Of a stretch of DNA of 23,797 nt, positions 13,355 through 22,041 are shown one piece after another (position 1 is the stretch's first letter; every line of letters starts with the position of its first letter). The position numbers were made by a program, and so were the translations under genes. Source of the stretch: JAWLBW01 sp041687475 (GTDB lineage Bacteria; J088; JAWLBW01); contig JAWLBW010000028.1 of the NCBI GenBank assembly GCA_041687475.1, forward strand, positions 1 to 23,797, read 5' to 3'. The notes below the pieces were generated by a model. That model did not search any database. It saw only the letters and a list, made by a program, of their open reading frames with translations, and was not told where the DNA came from.

Positions 13355-15427
13355 ATGACGTTCGGCCAGTTTGAGCGCCTGTCGCTTTACCTTACAACCG
13401 CGCTCAGCATTCTCCTCATCATCATTACCGAGGAAATCGCCATCTGGGCGTGGGGCGCGGCAGCCCTGTCGCTGGGTATTCGCGCCTGGCTCGAGGGCGC
13501 CCGCAGGCCCCCGCTCATGCCCAAGGGCACCACCGCCGCCCTTTTCGTCATCGCCTTTGCGTTCGTCGACTTCTTCGCCATCGCCCCCGACATTCTCGTG
13601 GCCGGCGTCGACATGGTGCTTCTGCTGCTGGTCGCCAAGCTGCTCGGGCCGCGAACCGTACGCGACAACCTGCAGGTCATCGGCCTCAGCTTCCTGCTCG
13701 TGCTGGGCTCGACCGTCATGTCGGCCACGGCCCTGTTCGGTCTCATTTTTCTTGCCTACATGTTTGCAGGCCTCTGGGCGCTGCTCATGCAAAACCTGCG
13801 CGCGCAGTGGGAAGCGACCGGCAATGAAACCCGCATTCTGCAGTACAAGCGAGGCGTACTCGGGCGCGCTTTCGGCGTGGCTGTCTTCGGGCTCGGCATC
13901 GGCATTCTCTTCTTCACGCTTACCTTCTACTTTCTCTTTCCGCGTGTGGGCATTCGCTGGTGGAGCATGTCGCTGGGGCGGCAGCAGGCGGTGTCGGGCT
14001 TCTCGTCCGAGGTCAACCTCAACGACATCGGCCGCATTCAGCAGAACCCGGCTGTCGCCGTGCGGGTGAAGTTTCCCGAAGGAAGCCCCGAAGAGGGCGA
14101 CCGTCGACGCATGTTGCGGGGCATACACCTCGACACCTACGATGACGGGCGCTGGTTGGACTCGGGCAGGTCAACCGCCGACAATGTCTTTCGCGCCGGC
14201 CGCGACCGCTGGCTGCTCGAAGCAGGCATCGGCGAAGCAGAGATCGAAATCTTTCCCGAAGAGTCGTACGCCGAAACGCTCTTTCTGCCCACGGGAAGTG
14301 TTTCGGTCCGGGGCCACTTTCAGCGTATGGTGCGAACCGCGTCTGGCAACATCGTCATCGAACGGCCCGCCGGCGTGCGCACCAACTACGAAGTAAAGCT
14401 CGGGTCGGCGGCCACCGACTCGACGCTGCCCGACCAACGCCACCTGCAGGTACCTGAAGAACTTCGGGACTATCTCGGCCAGACCCTCGCCGCGTGGAAT
14501 CTGGAAGGCGCCACCCCTTCCGATGTCGTGCAGCGCCTGCTTGACCGGCTTCAGTCGGAATACGCCTATACCTTGTCTCTCGCCCCCGAAGAGGACGGCG
14601 ACCCGGTGCAGACCTTCCTTTCGTCGACCAGAGCCGGGCACTGCGAATTGTTCGCTTCTTCGTATGCGCTGCTTCTACGCGTGGCCGGCGTACCCACGCG
14701 GGTAGTTAACGGGTTTGCGGGCGGCGAGACCTGGGACGAAAATACGGTTGTTTTCCGTGAACTGCATGCCCACAGCTGGGTCGAAGCATGGCTGCCGGGT
14801 CAGGGGTGGGCGGTTTTCGATCCGACGCCGTCGACCGTTACGCCGCTTCCCTGGCGCACACGCCTGCTGCACCGCATGCACCAGGCCGTCGATCGCTTGC
14901 GTTTCTTCTGGGCCGAGTGGTTCGTGAGCTACGATCTGCAGCGACAGACCACGCTGGCAAGGGAATTTCGCGATGCCTCGCGACGCATCGGACACAACCT
15001 TGACCCGCGCGGTCTCGGTTCCGTGGCCGGCAACCTGAAGGAAGGTTTTCGCACCGCAGCCCCCTGGGCGGCCGGCGTCGTTCTGGTGACGGCGGCGGGC
15101 CTGCTCGTGCTGCGACGCGAGCGGCACCCGGGCAAGGTGTTGCGCCAGGACAGGTTGCGAAAGCTTTACGCCAGGCGCCTGCGGCTGGCCGAAAGACTGC
15201 GGCCCCGCCTACCGGGCCAGACCGCCCTGGGTTACGCCCGGCGCCTGCAACGCGACGACGCCGAGCTGCAGGCCTTCGTCGAATACACCGAGCTGTATTA
15301 TCGGTTACGCTTCGGGCAGAACCTGGCCACCCCCGACGACGGCATGCGCTTTCTGGCCCTCGACACCCGCATGGGCGAGCTGCTCAAGCACCGCCGGCGA
15401 ACGCTCAGTCGGCAGGCGCGACGGTAG
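13355..15427 (+). CDS. TgpA-like membrane transglutaminase (DUF3488-transglutaminase core-DUF4129)
   Basis: The 690-residue protein has about six N-terminal membrane helices within residues ~10-200 (DUF3488 region). A periplasmic part follows that contains a transglutaminase-like core with a Cys-His-Asp triad: AGHCELFASS (Cys430), ELHAHSWVEAW (His473) and WAVFDPTPS (Asp489). A further helix lies near 565-582 and a cytoplasmic DUF4129-type tail closes the protein. In Pseudomonas aeruginosa TgpA this layout is an essential transglutaminase; in other bacteria the gene usually sits beside a MoxR ATPase and a DUF58 protein, neither of which is in this window. Targets are unknown. The 3' end overlaps the convergent gene by 23 bases. 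Confidence 0.93.
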   Translation: MTFGQFERLSLYLTTALSILLIIITEEIAIWAWGAAALSLGIRAWLEGARRPPLMPKGTTAALFVIAFAFVDFFAIAPDILVAGVDMVLLLLVAKLLGPRTVRDNLQVIGLSFLLVLGSTVMSATALFGLIFLAYMFAGLWALLMQNLRAQWEATGNETRILQYKRGVLGRAFGVAVFGLGIGILFFTLTFYFLFPRVGIRWWSMSLGRQQAVSGFSSEVNLNDIGRIQQNPAVAVRVKFPEGSPEEGDRRRMLRGIHLDTYDDGRWLDSGRSTADNVFRAGRDRWLLEAGIGEAEIEIFPEESYAETLFLPTGSVSVRGHFQRMVRTASGNIVIERPAGVRTNYEVKLGSAATDSTLPDQRHLQVPEELRDYLGQTLAAWNLEGATPSDVVQRLLDRLQSEYAYTLSLAPEEDGDPVQTFLSSTRAGHCELFASSYALLLRVAGVPTRVVNGFAGGETWDENTVVFRELHAHSWVEAWLPGQGWAVFDPTPSTVTPLPWRTRLLHRMHQAVDRLRFFWAEWFVSYDLQRQTTLAREFRDASRRIGHNLDPRGLGSVAGNLKEGFRTAAPWAAGVVLVTAAGLLVLRRERHPGKVLRQDRLRKLYARRLRLAERLRPRLPGQTALGYARRLQRDDAELQAFVEYTELYYRLRFGQNLATPDDGMRFLALDTRMGELLKHRRRTLSRQARR

Positions 15428-16121
15428 CTTCCTGCTGCACGGCGTCGGGCGCCGCTTCTTCCTCGACGTTCGGATCGCTCGAGACCGGCTGCCCGCCCGA
15501 CGGCAGAACCGACTCGACGCCCTGCACGAAGGCCCGGGTTTCTTCCCTGGTAAGAACGGGGTCGCAGGTGGGGCACTCAGGCGCCAGGCTCTCGCTGAAA
15601 AAAGTGAGAATGAGCTCACGCGCTTCGTCCTGCCGCGTGGGCTCGGGAACGTTCTCTTCGCCCCTGAGAACGTCGCGAAACCAGAACCAGAGCCGGTCCG
15701 ACGATTCGAGAAATCGCTCCTTCTCTTCAGCCGAGTGGTCGTCGCTGAGGTAACCGACAAGCTCGCCGCGCCACTCGGGATAGGCATCGCGCAGAATGCC
15801 CGGCATGCGCACGACAAAAACCCCCGTCGTGAGCAGGCTGATCATGATGAAGGTCTGCAGTCCGGCATCGAACAGCCTGCCCCGCGCTCCTGCCCGACGT
15901 ACAAAGGCGAGCAGCCCCACGACCAGCAGTGCCCCCATCAACGCCAGGGGCGCGGCAATCATCAGGAAGAACGAAAACACGAACTCGGTGGCGAGCGGCA
16001 GACCGACCATGTCGGCCACCACGAAAAGTACCACGAAAAAGGCGAACACCGCCGCGAGCCTGGCCGCCTTCGACGGTTGCGCGGGCACGGGCGAATCGGT
16101 CTGTTGTTGCCTGTCGTTCAT
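15405..16121 (-). CDS. Membrane protein of unknown function
   Basis: The 238-residue protein is not recognised. Residues ~20-40, 45-75 and 84-104 are hydrophobic, giving about three membrane helices. A soluble, charged region follows, with ECPTC (Cys183, Cys186) and an acidic, low-complexity end. The first ~20 residues are polar and Gln-rich. I chose the ATG at 16121 because GGAGAT stands just before it; the open frame runs further up but would overlap the glycosyltransferase gene. It follows that gene by 61 bases on the same strand and may be the last gene of the rpmH-yidC operon. The Cys pair could bind metal or form a disulfide, but two cysteines are weak evidence. Confidence 0.8.
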   Translation of the reverse strand: MNDRQQQTDSPVPAQPSKAARLAAVFAFFVVLFVVADMVGLPLATEFVFSFFLMIAAPLALMGALLVVGLLAFVRRAGARGRLFDAGLQTFIMISLLTTGVFVVRMPGILRDAYPEWRGELVGYLSDDHSAEEKERFLESSDRLWFWFRDVLRGEENVPEPTRQDEARELILTFFSESLAPECPTCDPVLTREETRAFVQGVESVLPSGGQPVSSDPNVEEEAAPDAVQQEATVAPAD

Positions 16122-16182
16122 CAAATCTCCATCTCGGTCGGAAGGCGGGGCACGGGTCGTCGGCACGGAAGGGCCTGCTCGC

Positions 16183-16971
16183 TCAGCCTCGGGCCTTCCC
16201 CCTGAAGGTTGCCCACAACACCCGGGCCAGGAACTGCGGATTGCCCACGGCGTAGCGGCGGAAGTGGCGGATGGGATTGCGCGCCAGCCTGGCAAGCCAC
16301 TCGAGACCGTGATCGGTCATGAACCGCGGCGCGCGTTGATCAAGGCCGATGTACCAGCGGTACAAAGCTCCGACCGGAATAACCGTTCGTACGTCGAGCC
16401 GTGCCGCGTTTGCCTCGAGCCAGCGTTCCTGCAGGGGCATGCCGAAACCGACGAGCAGGTGCGTGGCCCCGGATCGGTTGATACCGGCAACCACCTCGTC
16501 GTTTTCGGGCCCTTCCTTCTCGAAGAAACCATGGTGACTGCCGGCCGCCCGGTAACCCGGGTGACGTTGCGCCAACAGCGCTTGAAAGTCGTCGGCAACG
16601 CCGGCTTCGTCGCCCAGCGCGAATACCGACTGCCCGGCCGAAGCCGCGGCGCGGGCAAACGCGTCTATCCAGTCGGGCGGCGTCAGGCGCCAGGGTATGT
16701 CGAGCCCGGCCAGACGCGCCCCCCATTTCACGCCGAACCCGTCGCAGAATACCAGATCGGCCCGCTGCAGGGCTTCGCAAAACGTCGCATCGCGAGCCGC
16801 AAGGTTCATGGCGTGAACGTTTACATTGTAAACCCGGCGCAGCCTGTCGCCGTCGCCCCAGGCCACAATCGTCTCGACGAGCGCCTCGGGCGACACCGGA
16901 TGAATGGGCACGCCCAGCAGCCTGACCGGCGGGGGCACTACCTGAGGGTGTAAATTGTCTCGATCACCCAT
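16183..16971 (-). CDS. WecG/TagA/CpsF-family glycosyltransferase
   Basis: The 262-residue protein has the GT26 family pattern: RLLGVPIHPVS at the start, YNVNVHAMNLA (about residues 48-58), VFCDGFGVKWG with the probable catalytic Asp77, FALGDEAGVADDF, VGFGMPLQERWLE, and the C-terminal ARNPIRHFRRYAVGNPQFLA. Members add a sugar, often ManNAc or ManNAcA, to a lipid-linked acceptor in synthesis of enterobacterial common antigen, teichoic acid or exopolysaccharide, at the inner face of the cytoplasmic membrane. Substrate cannot be inferred and no other polysaccharide gene is nearby. The ATG at 16971 overlaps the upstream gene by 34 bases; a GTG at 16938, sharing a base with that gene's stop, is equally possible. 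Confidence 0.92.
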   Translation of the reverse strand: MGDRDNLHPQVVPPPVRLLGVPIHPVSPEALVETIVAWGDGDRLRRVYNVNVHAMNLAARDATFCEALQRADLVFCDGFGVKWGARLAGLDIPWRLTPPDWIDAFARAAASAGQSVFALGDEAGVADDFQALLAQRHPGYRAAGSHHGFFEKEGPENDEVVAGINRSGATHLLVGFGMPLQERWLEANAARLDVRTVIPVGALYRWYIGLDQRAPRFMTDHGLEWLARLARNPIRHFRRYAVGNPQFLARVLWATFRGKARG

Positions 16972-18488
16972 GCGTTACCATTTCGGCGCAAGTCGACACC
17001 GCTGACCAGGCCGCTGCGGAACGCGGGCACCAGCCAATGCCCCTGGGCGTTTTCGGCCATGTCGAACGGGGGCGAAGACCACGTAACGGGGGTTACGCCG
17101 GGGTCGCTCGTAAAGAGAAAGCGATCGCCCGTATCGGGTGAAGCACTGCCTTCGGCGATGGTAAAGGTCAGGTAAGGCCCCTCGAATCGGGCGCCGGTTT
17201 CGGCGCGTCCGATAACGCCGGTCTCGGTGCCGGCGACGACCCAGGTACCCACGGTACGTACGCCGAAGGAAATTTGCGAAGACGGCGTTGCATCGGTTGC
17301 GGGCGAAAAGAAAAGCCGGTCGGAGGTTACCCCGGTAACTTCGGCCGTAAATCCGTCAAGCAGAAGCCGATCGCCCGGTTCGACGCCCGCCTCGTTCCAC
17401 CCCTCGCCTTCCAGCGCATTTCCGGCGGCGACGACCGCCGTACCCGAAGTAACGACGCCTTCATAGGTAATCGCCCATCCGTCGGCCGGTATCTGCGAGC
17501 GACAACCCACCGGCTCTACGTCGACCAGTCGGTTGTTCGAGGCCGGGCCCGAATCCTGATAGCGCAAATCGACGACCTGAAACCCGACCGAGTCGCGGTC
17601 GATGCCGCAGAGTCCCTCTTCGCGGTCGAAGAACAACAGCGTGCCGTTCTGATTGAGCACGGCCACCACCTGACCTTCGAAGCGGCGTGAGAACAAAACG
17701 CGCCAGGGTAGCCCTTCCAGTTCGTGCTCGGCTTCCAGTTCACCGTCTGCCGAATACACCGCGAGCGCGTCGCTGGTAACGACGGCCAGCGAACCGTCGT
17801 CGGGCGACACGTCGACATCGAGCGGCACCCCTCCGACGGCGATATCGGTTACCGGAGCCAGGCCGGGCCACTCGCGCACGTGCACGGCGGCGGTCACTTC
17901 GCTTGCCGCGTAGACACGATCGGCGGCCGCGTTCCACGCCAGCCGCCGGGCCGCGGGGCCGGTCTGCGTCGCTTCGTCGGGATAGGTAGCCCAGTCGGCT
18001 TCTCCGCCACTCGTCGGTGTAACCAGGAGAAACCGGCCTTCCGTCGCCGGAACGGCAAAGGGCCCACGGGCCGAGGGCGACAGGGAAAACGTCGCAGGTT
18101 CGTCATCGACCGGAAGCGCGCCCACGTCGAAGATGGCCAGGCGCCCCTCTCGCTCGCCGACGCCCAGCGAATACCCCACCGCCAGCGACGTTTCCGAAGC
18201 ATCGAGCGCAAAGCCGCCGAAAAGAAGGTCCTGGTTGCGGGCGCCGACGATGACGGGCACGCCCAGCCTGTCGTCGACCCCCTGAGCACGCAGGGTTCGC
18301 ACGATGCGCCGCTCGCCGTCCCAGGCGAAAAACTTGGCCCGAGTAGCGTCAAGCACCCAGGAAAGCGACGGACCGCTCTCGACGTAAAGGGGGGCCCGGA
18401 AAACGTCGGGCTCATCCTCGCCGCCGCCGCACGCGGCCAATACCATCAGCAGCAGTGGCAGGAGCCTTCGAGACACGGGAAACCTCAC
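16938..18488 (-). CDS. Lipoprotein, probable beta-propeller
   Basis: The 516-residue protein starts with a signal peptide and a LAAC lipobox (Cys20), followed by Gly-Gly-Gly and acidic residues. The rest is rich in short beta-strand patterns: FALDASETSLAVGYS, PLDVDVSPDDGSLAVVTSD (about residues 222-240), VVAVLNQNGTLLFFD and HWLVPAFRSGLVSGVDL. These resemble YVTN/WD-like propeller blades, with a different beta-rich insert around 330-430. I know no specific family. The GTG start overlaps the preceding TGA (GTGA), so translation is coupled to the other propeller lipoprotein; a second GTG four codons on could also serve. The role is unknown; it is probably an outer-membrane-anchored or periplasmic scaffold. 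Confidence 0.82.
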   Translation of the reverse strand: MRFPVSRRLLPLLLMVLAACGGGEDEPDVFRAPLYVESGPSLSWVLDATRAKFFAWDGERRIVRTLRAQGVDDRLGVPVIVGARNQDLLFGGFALDASETSLAVGYSLGVGEREGRLAIFDVGALPVDDEPATFSLSPSARGPFAVPATEGRFLLVTPTSGGEADWATYPDEATQTGPAARRLAWNAAADRVYAASEVTAAVHVREWPGLAPVTDIAVGGVPLDVDVSPDDGSLAVVTSDALAVYSADGELEAEHELEGLPWRVLFSRRFEGQVVAVLNQNGTLLFFDREEGLCGIDRDSVGFQVVDLRYQDSGPASNNRLVDVEPVGCRSQIPADGWAITYEGVVTSGTAVVAAGNALEGEGWNEAGVEPGDRLLLDGFTAEVTGVTSDRLFFSPATDATPSSQISFGVRTVGTWVVAGTETGVIGRAETGARFEGPYLTFTIAEGSASPDTGDRFLFTSDPGVTPVTWSSPPFDMAENAQGHWLVPAFRSGLVSGVDLRRNGNAWVIETIYTLR

Positions 18489-19597
18489 GGTATGGCGACC
18501 TGTTTCAGGGTCGAAGGTTGAAAGCCGGTCACGTAAACGACGCCCCGGGCTTCATCGACAAGCAGCCGGGCGGGCGCCTCTACGTTCAGGTCGACCGAGC
18601 GAACGAGGGTAAGCGTATCGCGGTCGACGAAGAACAGGCGATCGGACGCCAGGGCCACCACGTACCCGGTCGTCAAGGCGACATCGGACGGATTGGCCGG
18701 AAGCACCAGGTGACTCAGTGCCTGTCCGTCGAGGGACGACGCCACCCACAGACCTCCGAATTCGGCACTCTGCGCCGTAAAGAAGATTCGCTGGTCGGTG
18801 GGTTCCGTGGCCGCAGCCACCCCGCGCACGACCGGCGCCACGCCGCCGCCGACGGGTTCGGTCTCGAGCACGAGCCTGAGATCGGCGACATCGACGGCCG
18901 CCACGCCGTTGCCGTCGTAAAGGCCGACATAGAGCCGACCATCGGCAGGATCGAAATCAAAACTACTCGGACGCGCCTCGCTGCCCACGAGAATCGGGCG
19001 CAGGCCGTCTTGCGAAAACCGGTCAAGCTCGAGCAGCCAGGTTCCGCCGCCGGTGCCGTTGCCGCCGACATCGCCGACGGCCAGCAAGTCACGGTTCAAT
19101 GTCTCGCCGGACTCATCCCACCGGGTTTCGACATCGGCCATGAATTCGAGCGCATAAGGCGCCCGGCCCGTATCGACCTGGGCCAACACCCGGCCCGACG
19201 TCGGATCGACCTTGAGCACGCTGCCGGTTTCACGCTCGGCGACATAAAGCACTTCACGCGACGGATCCCAGGCAAGGCCGGCAAAAAACCGGAAGTATTC
19301 GCGCTCATCGCCGACCGTCCGATAAGGAACGAACGGGGCGCCGGCAGGCTTGCCCGTAGCGGCATCAAACGGGGTAATGAAAGCGCCGCAGTAATCGTAG
19401 TCGGCGCCTTCGGGTGCCTCGGCCGCGGTGCTGGCGACATAGACGACATCGCCGGCCAACGTCAGCCCCGAGGGCTGGGCCAGTTCACCCGGATCGAGCG
19501 GCTGGTTGCCCGCTCCGCGACAGACCGGATCGTAGGTGGGGGCGCAGGCGACCGCGCCCAACCCGACCATGCAGACCGCCAGCAGGCGTGCCTTCAC
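18485..19597 (-). CDS. Lipoprotein, probable YVTN-type beta-propeller
   Basis: The 370-residue protein has a signal peptide ending GAVAC (Cys18). The mature part shows repeated propeller-type motifs: QPSGLTLAGDVVYVAS, GLAWDPSREVLYVAERETGS with VLKVDPTSGRVLAQVDTG (about residues 110-146), SSFDFDPADGRLYVGLYDGN, and LLVDEARGVVYVTGF. The GTG start at 19597 overlaps the yidC TGA (GTGA), and AAGGTGG lies just before it. The open frame extends further up inside yidC, but that part is not coding in this frame. Its product and that of the next gene look like a matched pair, possibly distantly related. The function is unknown. Confidence 0.85.
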   Translation of the reverse strand: MKARLLAVCMVGLGAVACAPTYDPVCRGAGNQPLDPGELAQPSGLTLAGDVVYVASTAAEAPEGADYDYCGAFITPFDAATGKPAGAPFVPYRTVGDEREYFRFFAGLAWDPSREVLYVAERETGSVLKVDPTSGRVLAQVDTGRAPYALEFMADVETRWDESGETLNRDLLAVGDVGGNGTGGGTWLLELDRFSQDGLRPILVGSEARPSSFDFDPADGRLYVGLYDGNGVAAVDVADLRLVLETEPVGGGVAPVVRGVAAATEPTDQRIFFTAQSAEFGGLWVASSLDGQALSHLVLPANPSDVALTTGYVVALASDRLFFVDRDTLTLVRSVDLNVEAPARLLVDEARGVVYVTGFQPSTLKQVAIP

Positions 19598-21234
19598 TGA
19601 GCCACCTTGAAGGAGCGGTTGATCCACCACTGCTGTCCGATGGTAAGTACGTTGTTGACCAGCCAGTACAGAACGAGCCCCGACGGAAATCCCCAGAAGA
19701 GGAAGGTGAAGAAGATGGGCATGAACATCATGATCTGCTGCTGCGCTTTGTCCATCGTACTCGGCGTCATCTTCTGCTGCAATACCATGGTGACACCCAT
19801 GACGAGCGGCAGCAGACGAATCGGCAGGTCGAAGCCGGCAAAACCGATGGAGAACAGGTTCTCGGGCGACGACAAATCGTTGATCCACAGCGCGAAGGGC
19901 GCGTGACGAATCTCGATGGCGTTCAGAAGTACCTGGTACAGCGCGAAAAACACCGGAATCTGCAACACCATGGGCAGGCAACCGCCCAGCGGATTCACGC
20001 CCTCGGTCCGGTACAGGTTCATCATTTCGGCGTTGCGGCGCTCGGGATCCTTGGCGTATTTCTTTTTGATCTCTTCGAGGCGGGGCGCCACCCGCTGCAT
20101 GGCCTTCATCGAGGTCATGCTCTTTTTCGTGAGCGGGTAAAACAGCAGCTTGATGAGCACCGTCACCAGAATGATGGCAATGCCGTAGTTGCCCACCGCA
20201 TTCTCGAAAAGGTTGAGCAAGGCAAGCAGCGGCCGGGCCAGAAAGCCGAAGAAACCGAGGTCGACGGCGTCGCTCAGGCCGGGGGCGACCCCTTCCAGCT
20301 CCGACGCCTTCTTGGGTCCGAGGTAGAAGGTGAATTCCCGGCTCCACGACTCGCCGGGGTTGAGCACCGCCCGCGAAAGCGACAATTCCGTGGCCACGAT
20401 GGAGGTATCGCCCAATTTCGCCACCGGGTATACCCGGGCGCTGGCATTACGATCCCGTTCACGGGGAAGGGTGACCTTGAGGAAATACTTCAGATCGATA
20501 CCCGCCCAGTCGACGTTCGAGAAGCTCAGCTTCTCTTCGACATCGTCTTCATCGGGACGAACGATTTTCTCGCCCTGTTCGAGAATGGGGCTGTGGGTAT
20601 CGTACTGCGAAATCGTCTTGTAGTTGATGCCCTCTCGAATGGTAACGCGGGGGGCGAGGCTGAGCGGCCCACTACCGGTATTACGCACCGACCACGTCAC
20701 GTGGGCCTGATACCCGTCTACGCGCCAGCTGCGCTGCTCGACAAGGCCCTGCCGATTCGAAACCAGGTCGAAGCCGGCGGCGCCCGTCGAGGCCACCGCG
20801 AAGGCCTGCATATCGTCGCCGCCCGAAAGCGAAAGGCCCACGGCCGGACGATCACCCGGGGCCACCCCCAGGTCGACCAGCGACTTACCGCGACCGGCCT
20901 CGGTCTGGTAGTTCTTGAGGTACCAGTGCGTAATGCCCTTGGTGGTCGAGAAGGTCGCCGCAATCGACGCGTTTTCAAGGGAGAGAAACGCTTCTTCCTT
21001 CGGCGTGGCCGGCGTCGCCGCGGTTGTTTCTGCGGCCGTGGGGGCCGGCGCGGGCGCCGGCGCTTCGGCCGCGACGGGCTGCTCTACCGCGTCGGGGGCG
21101 GCGGCATCGGTTTTCGCTGTCTGCTCCTGCGTGGCCTGCTGCGAGGGAACGGGGGGCTTCGGAAGAAAAAATTCCGTGTAGACATAAAAGACCGCCATGC
21201 TGAGCGCGAAGGCGAGCAGGAGACGTTTTTCCAT
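19594..21234 (-). CDS. yidC: Membrane protein insertase YidC
   Basis: YidC inserts and folds inner-membrane proteins, alone or with SecYEG. The 546-residue protein has the diderm layout: an N-terminal helix (residues ~5-22), a Pro/Ala/Gln-rich linker (~26-80), the periplasmic P1 beta domain (~83-320), then the conserved helical core with YGIAIILVTVLIKLLFYPL, the cytoplasmic hairpin SMKAMQRVAPRLEEIKKKY, NPLGGCLPMVLQIPVFFALY, and a last helix WGFPSGLVLYWLVNN. Lys replaces the hydrophilic-groove Arg of E. coli in LIKLLFYPL, a change seen in other YidC proteins. GGAGAAG precedes the ATG. It follows yidD by 5 bases and overlaps the next lipoprotein gene. Confidence 0.97.
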   Translation of the reverse strand: MEKRLLLAFALSMAVFYVYTEFFLPKPPVPSQQATQEQTAKTDAAAPDAVEQPVAAEAPAPAPAPTAAETTAATPATPKEEAFLSLENASIAATFSTTKGITHWYLKNYQTEAGRGKSLVDLGVAPGDRPAVGLSLSGGDDMQAFAVASTGAAGFDLVSNRQGLVEQRSWRVDGYQAHVTWSVRNTGSGPLSLAPRVTIREGINYKTISQYDTHSPILEQGEKIVRPDEDDVEEKLSFSNVDWAGIDLKYFLKVTLPRERDRNASARVYPVAKLGDTSIVATELSLSRAVLNPGESWSREFTFYLGPKKASELEGVAPGLSDAVDLGFFGFLARPLLALLNLFENAVGNYGIAIILVTVLIKLLFYPLTKKSMTSMKAMQRVAPRLEEIKKKYAKDPERRNAEMMNLYRTEGVNPLGGCLPMVLQIPVFFALYQVLLNAIEIRHAPFALWINDLSSPENLFSIGFAGFDLPIRLLPLVMGVTMVLQQKMTPSTMDKAQQQIMMFMPIFFTFLFWGFPSGLVLYWLVNNVLTIGQQWWINRSFKVAQ

Positions 21235-21239
21235 GGCGA

Positions 21240-21470
21240 TTACTTCTCCACCTTGGCAGCGGGGGGTACCGGGTCGACCCCGCCAGGGTTCCAGGGATGA
21301 CAGCGAGAGATGCGGCGTGTGCCGAGCCAGAGCCCGCGCACGACTCCGTGAACGGCAACGGCCTCAGCCGTGTAGGCAGAACACGAGGGATAAAAGCGAC
21401 AGGTCGGCCCCTTGAGCGGCGATAGAAACCGTCGATACAGATGCAGAAGCTGCAGAACGAGCCATTTCAT
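21240..21470 (-). CDS. yidD: Membrane protein insertion efficiency factor YidD
   Basis: The 76-residue protein has the family hallmarks CRFYPSCSAYTAEA (Cys24, Cys30) and RCHPWNPGGVDPVP (Cys57), after an amphipathic N-terminal helix. YidD is membrane-associated and helps insertion of YidC-dependent proteins. The ATG at 21470 overlaps the rnpA stop (ATGA), which is the usual coupling; a GTG seven codons upstream would lie within rnpA and is less likely. Confidence 0.95.
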   Translation of the reverse strand: MKWLVLQLLHLYRRFLSPLKGPTCRFYPSCSAYTAEAVAVHGVVRGLWLGTRRISRCHPWNPGGVDPVPPAAKVEK

Positions 21471-21805
21471 GAAGTTGCGTAACGGCTCCACAGGGTATCG
21501 AACTCACCGGCAAAGTCCCACATCGAAGGCGGAGGCGGCGTTCTGGGCACGACAACGATGTCGGCAGCCCCCAGCCCTGCGGCCTTCTCGTCGAAGAAGG
21601 CGCGTACGATGCGTTTCCATCGATTGCGGGTAACGGCCACGCCTACGCGTCGGCTGACGGCAAGGCCGAGTCGGGCCCCGCCGTCGTCGCCGCGATCGAG
21701 AACAAACAGATCGAAATGTGGCCCCCGAATGCGCTTACCCTCTCGGCGAACGCGCTGGAACTCGGAGGCCGTACGCAGACGATCCCATCTGCGAAGGCCC
21801 GGCAC
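21467..21805 (-). CDS. rnpA: Ribonuclease P protein component
   Basis: RnpA is the protein subunit of RNase P, which matures tRNA 5' ends. The 112-residue product shows LRTASEFQRVRREGKRI, RLGLAVSRRVGVAVTRNRWK and RIVRAFF, with the RNR signature at residues 60-62. It starts with GTG at 21805, three bases after the rpmH stop, and ends overlapping yidD. This is the conserved rpmH-rnpA-yidD-yidC order; dnaA, which often lies upstream, is absent here. Confidence 0.95.
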   Translation of the reverse strand: MPGLRRWDRLRTASEFQRVRREGKRIRGPHFDLFVLDRGDDGGARLGLAVSRRVGVAVTRNRWKRIVRAFFDEKAAGLGAADIVVVPRTPPPPSMWDFAGEFDTLWSRYATS

Positions 21806-21808
21806 GTA

Positions 21809-21964
21809 TTACTTCTTGTAGGCCGTGGGAGCCAGACGAAGACGGCCCTTGGCGCGACGGCGCTTCAGAACCAGGCGGCCATTGTGCGTCGAATTGCGGG
21901 CGCGAAAGCCGTGCTTGCGCAGACGACGGGTGTTGTGGGGTTGGAACGTGCGCTTGCTAGCCAT
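21809..21964 (-). CDS. rpmH: Large ribosomal subunit protein bL34
   Basis: The 51-residue, highly basic product contains the bL34 core KRTFQPHNTRRLRKHGFRAR and GRLVLKRRRAKGRLRL. It has an N-terminal MAS addition and a C-terminal APTAYKK tail, making it a little longer than the usual 44-46 residues. It is too short for many ORF finders. The start is supported by GGAGGAC (complement of 21971-21977). It is the first gene of the operon. Confidence 0.96.
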   Translation of the reverse strand: MASKRTFQPHNTRRLRKHGFRARNSTHNGRLVLKRRRAKGRLRLAPTAYKK

Positions 21965-21987
21965 TGTAAAGTCCTCCGGGTGACGGT

Positions 21988-22041
21988 CGGCCTGCGGGCT
22001 TTCAGGGCCCGGTTACGGCCGTTCTCCGTCCGACCGGACGG
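21988..22041 (-). promoter_or_regulatory. Structured leader of the rpmH operon
   Basis: The ~120-base 5' leader contains two stem-loops. One is a two-tier hairpin, CGGCC/GGCCG around CGGGC/GCCCG (21988-22021). The other is CCGTCCG-AC-CGGACGG (22026-22041), a near-perfect palindrome. They lie between the promoter and the ribosome site and could be a control point, for example feedback by bL34; that role is inferred. Confidence 0.4.

Noticed and set aside
11579..14128. 849-codon open frame on the - strand opposite the phosphodiesterase and tgpA-like genes
   Set aside because: The + strand genes here carry clear family motifs and ribosome sites. The antisense frame has no recognisable domain and is an effect of GC-biased codon use.
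19598..20347. N-terminal extension of the propeller lipoprotein frame into yidC
   Set aside because: The lipoprotein signal peptide starts at the GTG overlapping the yidC stop; the upstream part is an out-of-frame reading of yidC.
19414..21300. 628-codon + strand frame opposite yidC
   Set aside because: yidC is unmistakable on the other strand; the + product is His/Arg-rich nonsense.
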